Shown: positions 8,328 to 15,158 of the stretch, one piece after another | Numbering within the stretch: the stretch's first letter is position 1 | Layout: each line of letters begins with the position of its first letter | Assembly (NCBI GenBank): GCA_955652705.1 | Contig: CATPBK010000114.1 | Location: 1 to 58,604, forward strand | Direction: 5' to 3' | From: Candidatus Dormiibacterota bacterium | Lineage (GTDB): Bacteria > Chloroflexota > Dormibacteria > Dormibacterales > Dormibacteraceae | DNA: 58,604 bases | Translations under genes and position numbers: made by a program | Notes under the pieces: model-generated | Told to the model about the DNA's origin: nothing | The model's database searches: none | What the model saw: only the letters and a program-made list of their open reading frames with translations

Positions 8328-9053
8328 CTAGGTCAAAGGAGTCAGGCGGTAGCCGAGCCCAGGCACGGCTTCCAGGGCAACCCCGGCGGCGTCCCGCGAG
8401 TTGAGCTTGCGACGCAGCCGCTGCATGTGGGGATCGACCGAGTGGTAGTCGACGTCGGCCAGGTAGCCCCACACCTTCTCCAGGAGCTGGGCCCGCGTCA
8501 GGACACGCCCCGCGTTGGCGGCGAGCAGAGCGAGCAAGTTGAACTCGGTCATCGTGAGCGGGATCTCCTCGTCTGACACCCGGACTCGCCGGCTCTCGGT
8601 GTCGACCTGGACGCCGCCCACGACCAGCAGACCCTCGCGCCGGCTGGCCGAGGGGCTCTGGTCGGCGCGCCGCAGGTGAGCGCGCAGGCGAGCGGCCAGC
8701 TCGCGCGCGTCGAAGGGCTTCGTTATGTAGTCGTCCGCGCCCACCTCGAGGCCCACGACCATGTCCACTTTGGAGCTGCGACCGGTGAGCATGACAACCG
8801 GGCAGAGCACCCCCTGCCGGCGGATCTCGCGGCAGACGTCCAGTCCACTGATGTCGGGCAGCACCCAGTCCAGCAAGACCAGGTCGGGCTCGCGCGAAAC
8901 CGCAGCCCGGATCCCCTGCTGTCCGCTCGCGGACTCGATGACCTCGTAGCCCTCGCGGCGCAAGATCTCGATGACGACCGTGCGGATCGCCGGTTCGTCC
9001 TCGATCAGGAGGACGCGCTTACGCGCCTGCGCCGCGGGCTGTGCTTCCGGCAT
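8328..9053 (-). CDS. OmpR/PhoB-family response regulator
   Basis: Residues about 14-125 are a receiver domain: acidic pair in LLIEDEPA, phospho-acceptor Asp in LVLLDWVLPD, conserved Thr in MLTGRS, and Lys in YITKPF. Residues about 145-240 are a winged-helix DNA-binding domain (LTMTEFNLLALLAAN, RAQLLEKVWGY, RRKLN). The ATG at 9053 starts shortly before the receiver; a longer frame overlaps the upstream gene. No histidine kinase is adjacent, so its partner is unknown. It sits at the head of the murI run. Confidence 0.93.
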   Translation of the reverse strand: MPEAQPAAQARKRVLLIEDEPAIRTVVIEILRREGYEVIESASGQQGIRAAVSREPDLVLLDWVLPDISGLDVCREIRRQGVLCPVVMLTGRSSKVDMVVGLEVGADDYITKPFDARELAARLRAHLRRADQSPSASRREGLLVVGGVQVDTESRRVRVSDEEIPLTMTEFNLLALLAANAGRVLTRAQLLEKVWGYLADVDYHSVDPHMQRLRRKLNSRDAAGVALEAVPGLGYRLTPLT

Positions 9054-9069
9054 TTGCCTCAGCGGCTGG

Positions 9070-9426
9070 TCAGGACCGGCCGGGCGGGGCGAAGCCGACT
9101 GTTCGCCGCTCCCGTTCCGGTTTGCGCGGCTTGCGCAGGACCAGCACTCGACGTTCGCCAGCATCGACCACATCCACAAGGTGCCAGCCGTCGGCGGAGG
9201 CGGCCGTCAACCGATCCGCCAGTGTCTTGCCGTCGGTGACCTCGGCCAGGCTCAGCATCTCGGTGCGGAACTCCCATTCGCGGTCGCCGGTGCCGTTGCT
9301 GACCTGGGGCGCCGCAACCGCACTGCCGCCGGTATTCGGACCCGGCTCCTCGTCAGGTTCATCCGGGTCGTCCGGCTCGATTTCAGGCAGCTCGTCCGGA
9401 TCGAGCACGTCGTGCCGATGAGGCAT
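9070..9426 (-). CDS. DUF4177-like small protein
   Basis: The 118-aa product has an acidic, Pro-rich N-terminal half (many Asp/Glu/Pro) and a C-terminal domain with WEFRTEMLSLAE, then LADRLTAASADGWHLVDVV and RVLVLRKP. That pattern (WEY...L...GWELV...LKR) is typical of the short DUF4177 fold of unknown function. It ends 16 bases before the response regulator start on the same strand. TAGAAT (9434-9439 on the complement) lies 7 bases before the ATG, so the transcript is probably leaderless. Confidence 0.7.
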   Translation of the reverse strand: MPHRHDVLDPDELPEIEPDDPDEPDEEPGPNTGGSAVAAPQVSNGTGDREWEFRTEMLSLAEVTDGKTLADRLTAASADGWHLVDVVDAGERRVLVLRKPRKPERERRTVGFAPPGRS

Positions 9427-9433
9427 CTGCTCG

Positions 9434-9439
9434 ATTCTA
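9434..9439 (-). promoter_or_regulatory. -10 element TAGAAT, leaderless start of the DUF4177-like gene
   Basis: The complement reads TAGAAT, 7 bases, ATG. Transcription would begin at or within a base or two of the start codon. No clear -35 box is seen. Confidence 0.4.
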
Positions 9440-9563
9440 GTGGACCGTCTCGGCGGAAACCCTCGCAGCCCGAAGGGGCTCCGCCCGGTCGTCCAATCTC
9501 AGCAGGTGCGGGGGTCGTATCCTTACCGACCGACGGACGTCCGGGGCACAGGAGGGCACGCCC

Positions 9564-10493
9564 GTGAGTTTCAGCATCGACCGCTACAAGGAAGAGTCCA
9601 GGCGGCTGGACACCAGCGGCGTCGCCTGGGACGACATCACGAAGCACCCCCTCTCGAAGGGCGACCTCTTCTGCCTGCACTACATGATGGACGTCGAGAA
9701 CCACACGTCCCTCTACCTCTCGCACCTGCTCGTGACGCGGGCGTGCATGAACCCGGTTCTGACCGCCTTCCTCTCCTGCTGGGTCTACGAGGAGCTCTGG
9801 CATGGCGAGAACCTAGGCAAGTTCCTGCAGTCCTACGGGGTCGAGTTCGACACCGATGAGCGGATTGCGCAGATCCGAGCCGGCCTCGGCTTCCAGAACA
9901 CGATGAGCATCTTCACGACCATGGTCGGATCGTGGCTGCTCGAGGACTTCGCGGCGATCTACCTCTCGGTGGGCGCCATCAACGAGCTGAGCACCGCGAC
10001 CGGCTACGCCGCCCTCGCGCGCAAGTGCCAGCACCCCGTCTTGCAGGACCTGCTGGGGCGCATCCAGAAGGATGAGCGCCGGCATTTCGCCTTCTACTAC
10101 AACAGCGCCAAGCAATGGCTGGAGGGCAACCGCCGGGCCCAGAAGCTCGACCGCTTCATCCTGGACAAGACCTGGGTGGTCGTCGGGAAGGGCGTCAAGA
10201 CGCAGGAGGAGGTCGACGCTCTCGGCCTCTACCTGTTCGACGACAAGCCCGGCTCGGAGGCTTTGCAGGGAATCGACGAGAAAATCGGCCGGCTGCCCGG
10301 CCTGGAGGGGATCCGGCTCATGACCAGGGCGCTCGACGAAGCGCGCGCCAACGCCGCCAAGGTGCCCGGCTGGGGATACCGGCTGATCGAGCAAGAGGCC
10401 TGGGCGGTCGAGGCGAAGAAGCTGCCCGCAGGGGCGCTGTTCGGCCACCGCGTCGAAATTGAAAGCGGCGACGAGGTCGGCGTAGCCGGCTAG
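9564..10493 (+). CDS. Acyl-ACP desaturase-like ferritin-fold diiron protein
   Basis: A 309-aa all-helical protein with the diiron ligands of the acyl-ACP desaturase/ferritin-like family: Glu in VENHTSLYLSHLL, the ExxH of WVYEELWHGENLGKF, and a later pair including KDERRHFAFYY. The likely reaction is O2-dependent desaturation of a carrier-bound fatty acyl chain; an N-oxygenase or other diiron role is possible because the first motif is not canonical. The GTG start has GGAGGG (9551-9556) 7 bases upstream. Its TAG stop shares the bases CTAG with the stop of the convergent zinc-ribbon gene. Confidence 0.82.
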   Translation: MSFSIDRYKEESRRLDTSGVAWDDITKHPLSKGDLFCLHYMMDVENHTSLYLSHLLVTRACMNPVLTAFLSCWVYEELWHGENLGKFLQSYGVEFDTDERIAQIRAGLGFQNTMSIFTTMVGSWLLEDFAAIYLSVGAINELSTATGYAALARKCQHPVLQDLLGRIQKDERRHFAFYYNSAKQWLEGNRRAQKLDRFILDKTWVVVGKGVKTQEEVDALGLYLFDDKPGSEALQGIDEKIGRLPGLEGIRLMTRALDEARANAAKVPGWGYRLIEQEAWAVEAKKLPAGALFGHRVEIESGDEVGVAG

Positions 10494-10741
10494 ATCAGCT
10501 TGTCCTCGCGCTCGACCTTGAGCGCGCATTCGATGCTGCAGTAGGCCCACATCCCGCGCAGCACCGCGCCGCCCTCGAGGGGTGTCGCGCAGAGGGCGCA
10601 GAACCTGGCGCCGGGCCGCCTGTCACCAGCCCCGGCGAGGACGCTGTCGCCGCGGACCGAGGGCAGCTGGCGCGGGTCCTCCTGCCACCCTTGCGGGTCT
10701 GGTGTCATCAGAGTCGTCACCCCCGGTGTGTCGGTCTCCAC
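10490..10741 (-). CDS. Small zinc-ribbon protein
   Basis: An 83-aa protein with a single treble-clef/zinc-ribbon-like site: FCALCATPL, a 10-residue loop, then YCSIECALKVE. Four Cys (CxxC and CxxxC) should bind one Zn. The N-terminal half is Pro/Asp-rich and probably disordered. A second Met (MTPDP) may be the real start. Function unknown; the convergent neighbour is the desaturase-like gene. Confidence 0.65.
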   Translation of the reverse strand: METDTPGVTTLMTPDPQGWQEDPRQLPSVRGDSVLAGAGDRRPGARFCALCATPLEGGAVLRGMWAYCSIECALKVEREDKLI

Positions 10742-10760
10742 CCCCCGGTCGACGTACCAG

Positions 10761-10788
10761 CTTGACCGTCACCTTTGACCCTGTCAAG
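10761..10788. repeat. CTTGAC/GTCAAG inverted repeat upstream of the zinc-ribbon gene
   Basis: CTTGAC (10761-10766) and GTCAAG (10783-10788) are inverted about 20 bases upstream of the zinc-ribbon start. A direct repeat TTGACC also occurs inside. It could be an operator or a chance palindrome. Confidence 0.25.
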
Positions 10789-10806
10789 GCTCAGCGGGAC
10801 TTCAGG

Positions 10807-10889
10807 TGCGGGTGGTGGGATTCGAACCCACACGCCTTGCGGCGGGGCATTTTAAGTGCCCTGCGTCTGCCGAATTTCGCCACACCCGC
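10807..10889 (-). tRNA. tRNA-Leu (TAA)
   Basis: The complement folds as a class II tRNA with a long variable arm (GCCCCGCCGCAAGGC region), acceptor GCGGGTG/CACCCGC, anticodon loop CTTAAAA (anticodon TAA) and T loop TTCGAAT. Discriminator A; CCA not encoded. Confidence 0.95.
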
Positions 10890-10905
10890 GGCGACAATCT
10901 AAGCC

Positions 10906-11880
10906 TTAGAGAAAGGTCTTCGACGCCTCGTCGAGCTTGGCGACTGCCTGCTCCGAGAGCTTCACCTCGAGCGACTTGACAGTTTCGCGCAGCTGTTCGG
11001 GCCGGGAGGCTCCCACGATCGGGCTGGTGACGGCGTCGTGGCTCAGGATCCAGGCCAGAGCGGCCTGGGCCGGGGTCATCCCCTCCTGCTCGGCCACCTG
11101 CATCAGGGCCCCGACCACCGTGAACATCTCCTCCGACCAGTAGCGGCCCTGGTACATCCGGCCGTAGTCGCCCCAACTGAACCGGGACTCGGGCGGCGGC
11201 TCCTGTCCGCGCTGGTACTTGCCGGTCAGCATCCCGGCGCCGAGCGGGTTGTAGGGCATGACGCCGATGCCGGCCGCCTTGCAGAAGGGAAAGAGGTCCC
11301 GCTCCGGTTGGCGGAAAAGCAGGTTGTAGCGAGGCTGCAGCGCGGTGATGGCCGCCAGGCGACGCTCGCGCACGATGGCCTGGGCCAGACCCAGCTGCCA
11401 GGCCTCGAAGTTGGAAAGGCCGACGTAGAAGACCTTGCCGTCCTGGACCAGCCGGTCGAGCGCCTCGAGCGTTTCATCGACAGGCGTCGACTCGTCGGCG
11501 TGATGCATGTAGTAAAGGTCGATCCGGTCGACGCCAAGGCGGCCCAGGCTTGCCTCACAAGCCTCGATGACGTGCTTGCGGCTGCCGCCCTGGTCGTTGG
11601 GCCCAGGCCCCATCGCGTTGGTGAACTTGGTCGCCACCACGAAGCGCTCGCGCTTGCCGCGGAGCCAGCGGCCGACGATCTCCTCGGTTCGGCCCGCCGT
11701 CTTCGGGTCGGGTGGCACCGGGTAGACGTCGGCGGTGTCGAGGAGGTTGAACCCGAGCTCGGCGGCTGCATCGAGGACCAGGGCGCTCTGCACCTCGTCG
11801 CATTGGGCGCCGAAAACCATCGTGCCGAGGCAGAGTCGGCTCACCTTCAGTCCCGCCCTGCCGAGGTTCACGAATTCCAT
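10906..11880 (-). CDS. Aldo/keto reductase
   Basis: An NADPH-dependent (beta/alpha)8 oxidoreductase of 324 aa. The catalytic tetrad is visible: Asp and Tyr in LLDTADVYPV, Lys in VVATKFT and His in YYMHHAD. The cofactor segment near the end (SPIVGASRPEQL) is typical of the YajO/IolS-like branch. ATG at 11880 is preceded by a GAAAGGT ribosome site. The gene is divergent from the zincin with a 49-bp gap. Substrate unknown. Confidence 0.92.
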   Translation of the reverse strand: MEFVNLGRAGLKVSRLCLGTMVFGAQCDEVQSALVLDAAAELGFNLLDTADVYPVPPDPKTAGRTEEIVGRWLRGKRERFVVATKFTNAMGPGPNDQGGSRKHVIEACEASLGRLGVDRIDLYYMHHADESTPVDETLEALDRLVQDGKVFYVGLSNFEAWQLGLAQAIVRERRLAAITALQPRYNLLFRQPERDLFPFCKAAGIGVMPYNPLGAGMLTGKYQRGQEPPPESRFSWGDYGRMYQGRYWSEEMFTVVGALMQVAEQEGMTPAQAALAWILSHDAVTSPIVGASRPEQLRETVKSLEVKLSEQAVAKLDEASKTFL

Positions 11881-11929
11881 ACCTTTCAGACCTTTCGCCT
11901 CAAGATACGGACTCGGCGTGCACGTCAGC

Positions 11930-12232
11930 ATGGACCGGTTCCAGGCGGCAGTTGAGGAGGCGATCGCCTCCATCCCGGAGCCGTTCCTGCCGTACCTGGA
12001 CAACACCCAGTTCGTCATCGAAAGGAGCTCGCCGGACGGTCTGCTCGGCCTCTACGAAGGCGCGACGGCACTGGCCGCGGGCGAGGGACTCCCCGAGCGC
12101 GTCACCGTCTACAAGGAGCAGCACGAGCAGAGCTGCGAGACCTGGGAGGAGCTCGTCGCCGAGGTGCGGCGGACGATCCTGCACGAGGTCGGCCACCATT
12201 TCGGCATGGAGGAGTCAGACCTCCCCTACTGA
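11930..12232 (+). CDS. Small zincin-like metallopeptidase (PF06262/DUF1025 type)
   Basis: The 100-aa product contains ILHEVGHHFGMEESDL near the C-terminus, an HExxHxxx-type Zn site with a following acidic residue, as in the minimal zincin family. The N-terminal AVEEAIASIPEPF matches the usual opening. A GTG 12 bases upstream is an alternative start. These small single-domain proteins are widespread in Actinobacteria and Chloroflexota; their substrate is unknown. The gene is followed 5 bases later by one arm of a 203-bp palindromic element. Confidence 0.85.
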   Translation: MDRFQAAVEEAIASIPEPFLPYLDNTQFVIERSSPDGLLGLYEGATALAAGEGLPERVTVYKEQHEQSCETWEELVAEVRRTILHEVGHHFGMEESDLPY

Positions 12233-12237
12233 ATCTG

Positions 12238-12440
12238 GGCAGAGAACTGAAAGAGGGTTCCGCGCCCCCTTTGGGACGCGGCGTCGGCGCTGAGCCGCCC
12301 TGACGGCCGATCCGTCAGTCGGCTCGTCCGCTCCTCGGTCAGGCAGCTTTGGCTGCGGTCCCTCCGGTGCTCCGTCGCCTCCGCCGGATCGACTCGCCAG
12401 GATCGGCTGATCGCTCGACGCCCTCTTTCAGCTCTCTGCC
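12238..12440. repeat. 203-bp palindromic element with 20-bp inverted ends
   Basis: GGCAGAGAACTGAAAGAGGG (12238-12257) is repeated inverted at 12421-12440 with one mismatch. Inside, read on the complement, are perfect hairpins GCAGC-CAAA-GCTGC and CTGACGG-ATCGG-CCGTCAG and a CCGCG/CGCGG stem near the end. The element fills the gap between two convergent genes, starting 5 bases after one stop and touching the other. It could be a MITE-like element, a bidirectional terminator or a structured RNA. No flanking target duplication was found by eye. Confidence 0.65.
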
Positions 12441-12919
12441 TAGCGCGCTCGCAGGTCCCAAAAGGCCCGGTCCCAGAGGATGAGCGGGTCGCCGGTGCCT
12501 TCCGCCGCCTCGGTCACCGCCCCCACCACGATGTCGTGGTCTCCGGCCGGGTGGACCGCCTCAAGCCTGCACTCGAGCCACGCAATGGCGCCTTCCAGGA
12601 GGGCGACTCCGTTAGAGCCGAGGCGGTGCGGGATCTCACGCCAGCTGGTATCGACCTGGGGGGCCCGGCCCGCAAAGCGCTCGGCGATGAACTCCTGGCG
12701 GGAGGAGAGCAGGCTCACGTTGAAGACCGCGGTTTCGAGGACCGCGTCACGGGTGACGGCAAACCTGTCCAGGCAGACCAACACCAGCGGCGGCTCGATG
12801 GAGACAGCGGTGAAGCTCGTCGCGGTGAGGCCCCGCCAGGCGTTGGCCTGGCCCGCGCTGATCAACACGGCGCCGGCCGCGTGACGGGCCAAGGCACTGC
12901 GGAAGCGCTCGGAATCCAC
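12440..12919 (-). CDS. Flavin reductase-like FMN-binding protein
   Basis: A 159-aa split-barrel flavin reductase domain (HpaC/RutF type): RHAAGAVLISAG at the start, GLTATSFTAVSIEPPLVLVCLD (FMN-binding core, here with a Thr-Ser in the flavin phosphate region), FNVSLLSSRQEFIAERFA, and a closing HDIVVGAVTEA. It likely supplies reduced FMN to a monooxygenase; none is adjacent. GTG start; it begins 3 bases after the stop of the upstream membrane protein gene, so the two are co-transcribed. Confidence 0.88.
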   Translation of the reverse strand: MDSERFRSALARHAAGAVLISAGQANAWRGLTATSFTAVSIEPPLVLVCLDRFAVTRDAVLETAVFNVSLLSSRQEFIAERFAGRAPQVDTSWREIPHRLGSNGVALLEGAIAWLECRLEAVHPAGDHDIVVGAVTEAAEGTGDPLILWDRAFWDLRAR

Positions 12920-12922
12920 CCC

Positions 12923-13261
12923 TCAGAGATCGACCAGGCGAGCTGCCAGCGCTGAGCGATGTTTCTGACTCGGCTCCGGCCAGACCGCCAGCATCAGCGC
13001 GACGAGCCAGCCGAGACCAGACCAGCCCAGCGTCAAGTTGAGGCGGATGATCGTCCGGCTGTCGAGCCCAGGCCACAGCCAGGCGATCGCCGCCGGCAGC
13101 AGGTAGAGGGCCTCCGCAAGGTAGAGGGCGACGAAAGCGGCGATGACTCGAAGGCCGGCCTGGTTCCAGGCCAGGACGCAGGCCGCCAGCGGAAGGATGG
13201 CGAGGGAGCCCCCGAGAGCCGCGAGGCGACGCGCGAAAGATCCGTTCAAGGCCGCATCCAT
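12923..13261 (-). CDS. Membrane protein with superinfection-immunity-like motif
   Basis: The 112-aa product has three to four hydrophobic segments. Its second half, IRLNLTLGWSGLGWLVALMLAVW, fits the signature LNLxLGWxxxGWxxALxxA of the superinfection immunity family (PF14373), whose T4 Imm member blocks phage DNA entry; most bacterial members have no tested role. Assignment is from motif only. It precedes the flavin reductase gene in the same unit. Confidence 0.6.
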   Translation of the reverse strand: MDAALNGSFARRLAALGGSLAILPLAACVLAWNQAGLRVIAAFVALYLAEALYLLPAAIAWLWPGLDSRTIIRLNLTLGWSGLGWLVALMLAVWPEPSQKHRSALAARLVDL

Positions 13262-13326
13262 TGTCTCCGCAACCGGTGAGGCGGCGCGGGCTGTCTGGCG
13301 CGCCGCCTCCAGTCCCGGTGCTGGGC

Positions 13327-13815
13327 CTAGACCTTGGCCTCGGGCTTGCCGGCGGTGGCGATCCCGGCCTCGAGGAGGTCCTTCAGGTTCGCGTAGTCAG
13401 CCGCGAATTGACGCCGCGCCATGGTTCCGACAACAGGGTCGGCAAGCCTGAAGAATCCTTTCGACTCGCCCTTCAAATGCACGTCGACGCGGGTCAGATC
13501 TCCCTCGCGGCTGAACGCCATCGTCTGCTCAAAGGGGAGCGGGCCTGTAATGGCATTCGCCGTGAACTTCCGCTTTGGATCCCAGTCAGTGATCTCGGTG
13601 GTCGTTTCAATCCGCTTGCCGAGGAACCTGGCGATCTGATGTGCCCGGCTGCCCTTGCCCACCGGCCCCGACCCTTCCTGCTTCACCTCCTGGATCACCG
13701 ATATCCACTGGGTCATGTTGTCCGGGTTGGTCATGTAATCCCAGACTTCGTCGAGCGGTCGCTTGATCTCAACCGTGATATCAAACTCGATCGTCGCAAT
13801 CACCTCCCCTTGCAA
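13327..13815 (-). CDS. SRPBCC (START/polyketide cyclase-like) family protein
   Basis: The 162-aa product has the SRPBCC layout: ITVEIKRPLDEVWDYMTNPDNMTQWI, then beta strands, and a long C-terminal helix (RRQFAADYANLKDLLEAG). Such proteins hold a hydrophobic ligand. The start is unclear: the frame begins with a weak TTG at 13815, while a perfect Shine-Dalgarno GGAGGTGA lies at 13801-13807 inside the frame with only ACG/ATC/ATT codons suitably spaced. The complement has TATAGT at 13839-13844 as a likely -10. Confidence 0.82.
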   Translation of the reverse strand: MQGEVIATIEFDITVEIKRPLDEVWDYMTNPDNMTQWISVIQEVKQEGSGPVGKGSRAHQIARFLGKRIETTTEITDWDPKRKFTANAITGPLPFEQTMAFSREGDLTRVDVHLKGESKGFFRLADPVVGTMARRQFAADYANLKDLLEAGIATAGKPEAKV

Positions 13816-13838
13816 CGCCCGCAGTGACAGCCGGCTGA

Positions 13839-13846
13839 ACTATAGA
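13839..13846. promoter_or_regulatory. Overlapping -10 elements between divergent SRPBCC and Ntn-hydrolase genes
   Basis: ACTATAGA reads TATAGA forward (13841-13846) and TATAGT on the complement (13844-13839). Both neighbouring genes start within 50 bases on either side, so this may be a bidirectional promoter core. Confidence 0.35.
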
Positions 13847-13881
13847 CCCGCCGCTGGATGCCGGGGTGATAGCGTCTCGGC

Positions 13882-14700
13882 GTGTCGTTAGGCATCGTCT
13901 TCAAGGGGCCCGAGGGCGTCGTACTGGCGGCCGACAGCCGCGTCACCCTGACGGCGAATCTGCCCAACAACGTCCTCCTGCCCGCCTACTTCGACAACGC
14001 GACCAAGCTCTTGAGAATCCGGGGCCAGGACTTCGCCGGGGTTGTCACCTACGGCCAGGGTGCCCTGGGCCAAGCCGAACCTCGAACGGCCCACAGCTAC
14101 ATCCCCGAGTTCGAGGCGGAGCTGGGGGCGGAGAAAGTCGGCCGTCTGGGAATCAAGCCACTGGCCGACCGGCTGGGCCGGTTCTTCCTGGCCAGGTGGA
14201 ACCAGGCGAGCATGCCCGCCGGCGCCGATCCCCTGTACTTCCTGGTCGCCGGGTTCGACCAGGACGCAACGTACGGGCGGGTGTTCCTCGTCGCCATACC
14301 AGGCGCGCCCGAGGCTGTGGAGCAATCGCCGAACCTGTTCGGGATCGTCTACGGCGGCCAGACCGAGTACGTCCAGCGGTTGCTAAATGGCTATGACGGC
14401 CGTCTTCCCGACATCGCCACGAAGGCGCTCAACCTGACCCCGGCTCAAAAGACAACACTGGAGCAGGCGCTGCCGCCGGAAGTCGGTATTCGCATCCCTT
14501 ACCAGTTCCTGCCGCTGCAGGATTGCATCGACCTTTCGATCTTCCTGATCAGGACGACGGTCTCGGCCCAGAGATGGACGGTCGGCATTCGCGGGGTCGG
14601 CGGCTTCATCGACGTCGCGACGATCACCAGGACGGAAGGGTTCGAGCCCATCCAGGAAAAGCAGATCCGAGGCGAACCGGGAGATTCAGCCGCGCGCTAG
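13882..14700 (+). CDS. Proteasome-fold Ntn-hydrolase homologue with N-terminal Ser
   Basis: The 272-aa product resembles a proteasome beta/HslV/Anbu subunit. After the start codon the chain begins SLGIVFKGPEGVVLAADSR; counting Ser as residue 1, the Asp is exactly residue 17, as in the Thr1-Asp17-Lys33 triad, and TKLLRI (Lys41) fits the Lys33 strand with an 8-residue insertion. LVAGFDQDATYGRVFLVAIPG, IVYGGQTEYVQRLL and the DCIDLSIFLIRTT helix followed by FIDVATIT match later core elements. No HslU, ARC/Mpa or Pup gene is nearby. GTG start; GGGGTGAT lies 11 bases upstream. Confidence 0.72.
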   Translation: MSLGIVFKGPEGVVLAADSRVTLTANLPNNVLLPAYFDNATKLLRIRGQDFAGVVTYGQGALGQAEPRTAHSYIPEFEAELGAEKVGRLGIKPLADRLGRFFLARWNQASMPAGADPLYFLVAGFDQDATYGRVFLVAIPGAPEAVEQSPNLFGIVYGGQTEYVQRLLNGYDGRLPDIATKALNLTPAQKTTLEQALPPEVGIRIPYQFLPLQDCIDLSIFLIRTTVSAQRWTVGIRGVGGFIDVATITRTEGFEPIQEKQIRGEPGDSAAR

Positions 14701-15019
14701 GACGGGAAGAGTCGTGGGTTCTGTTGACCGACTAGCCCCGCGGATTAGAGATGCATCAAGGCCCAAGAACCCCTTCCACGTCTGCTCTTGAGCCTCGATC
14801 GGGCCTGAAGCGTAACCGTCGCTCATCACCCCGCCGAAGCGGGCTTGGCCCTACGCCTGACTATATACCTTCGGACGTCAAAAAGGTGAGACTCACGCTG
14901 GGAACTCGAGGGCGCGGTGAGAACACGACCGCCGCGCCTGCCCTGGCTGGCGAGGCGACCGTAGTTGCTGTGAGGGATCGAGGGGCTGTTAGAGGACCGA
15001 CTCCGAATTCGAGGAGGGT
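14701..15019. other. Intergenic stretch, no gene seen
   Basis: No frame with a start signal or coding-like composition was found. A small CCGC-CGAA-GCGG hairpin near 14832 and an AT-rich TATATACC near 14862 are the only visible structure. Confidence 0.5.
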
Positions 15020-15022
15020 TGG

Positions 15023-15093
15023 AGGCGACGGGCGGAATCGAACCGCCGGTGGAGGTTTTGCAGACCTCTGCCTTGCCACTTGGCTACGTCGCC
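15023..15093 (-). tRNA. tRNA-Cys (GCA)
   Basis: The complement folds with acceptor GGCGACG/CGTCGCC, anticodon loop CTGCAAA (anticodon GCA), T loop TTCGATT, and discriminator U as expected for tRNA-Cys. CCA is encoded directly after it (15020-15022). Confidence 0.95.
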
Positions 15094-15144
15094 CTAGCCG
15101 AGGTCAGTTTACCGAGCGCTGTCGGGGGAGCCTGACCCGGTTTC

Positions 15145-15150
15145 TATACT
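15145..15150 (+). promoter_or_regulatory. -10 element TATACT, leaderless start of the E2 gene
   Basis: TATACT is followed 8 bases later by the ATG of the acyltransferase gene, with no Shine-Dalgarno between. This predicts a leaderless transcript for the E2-lipA-lipB unit. Confidence 0.45.
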
Positions 15151-15158
15151 TCCCGTAG

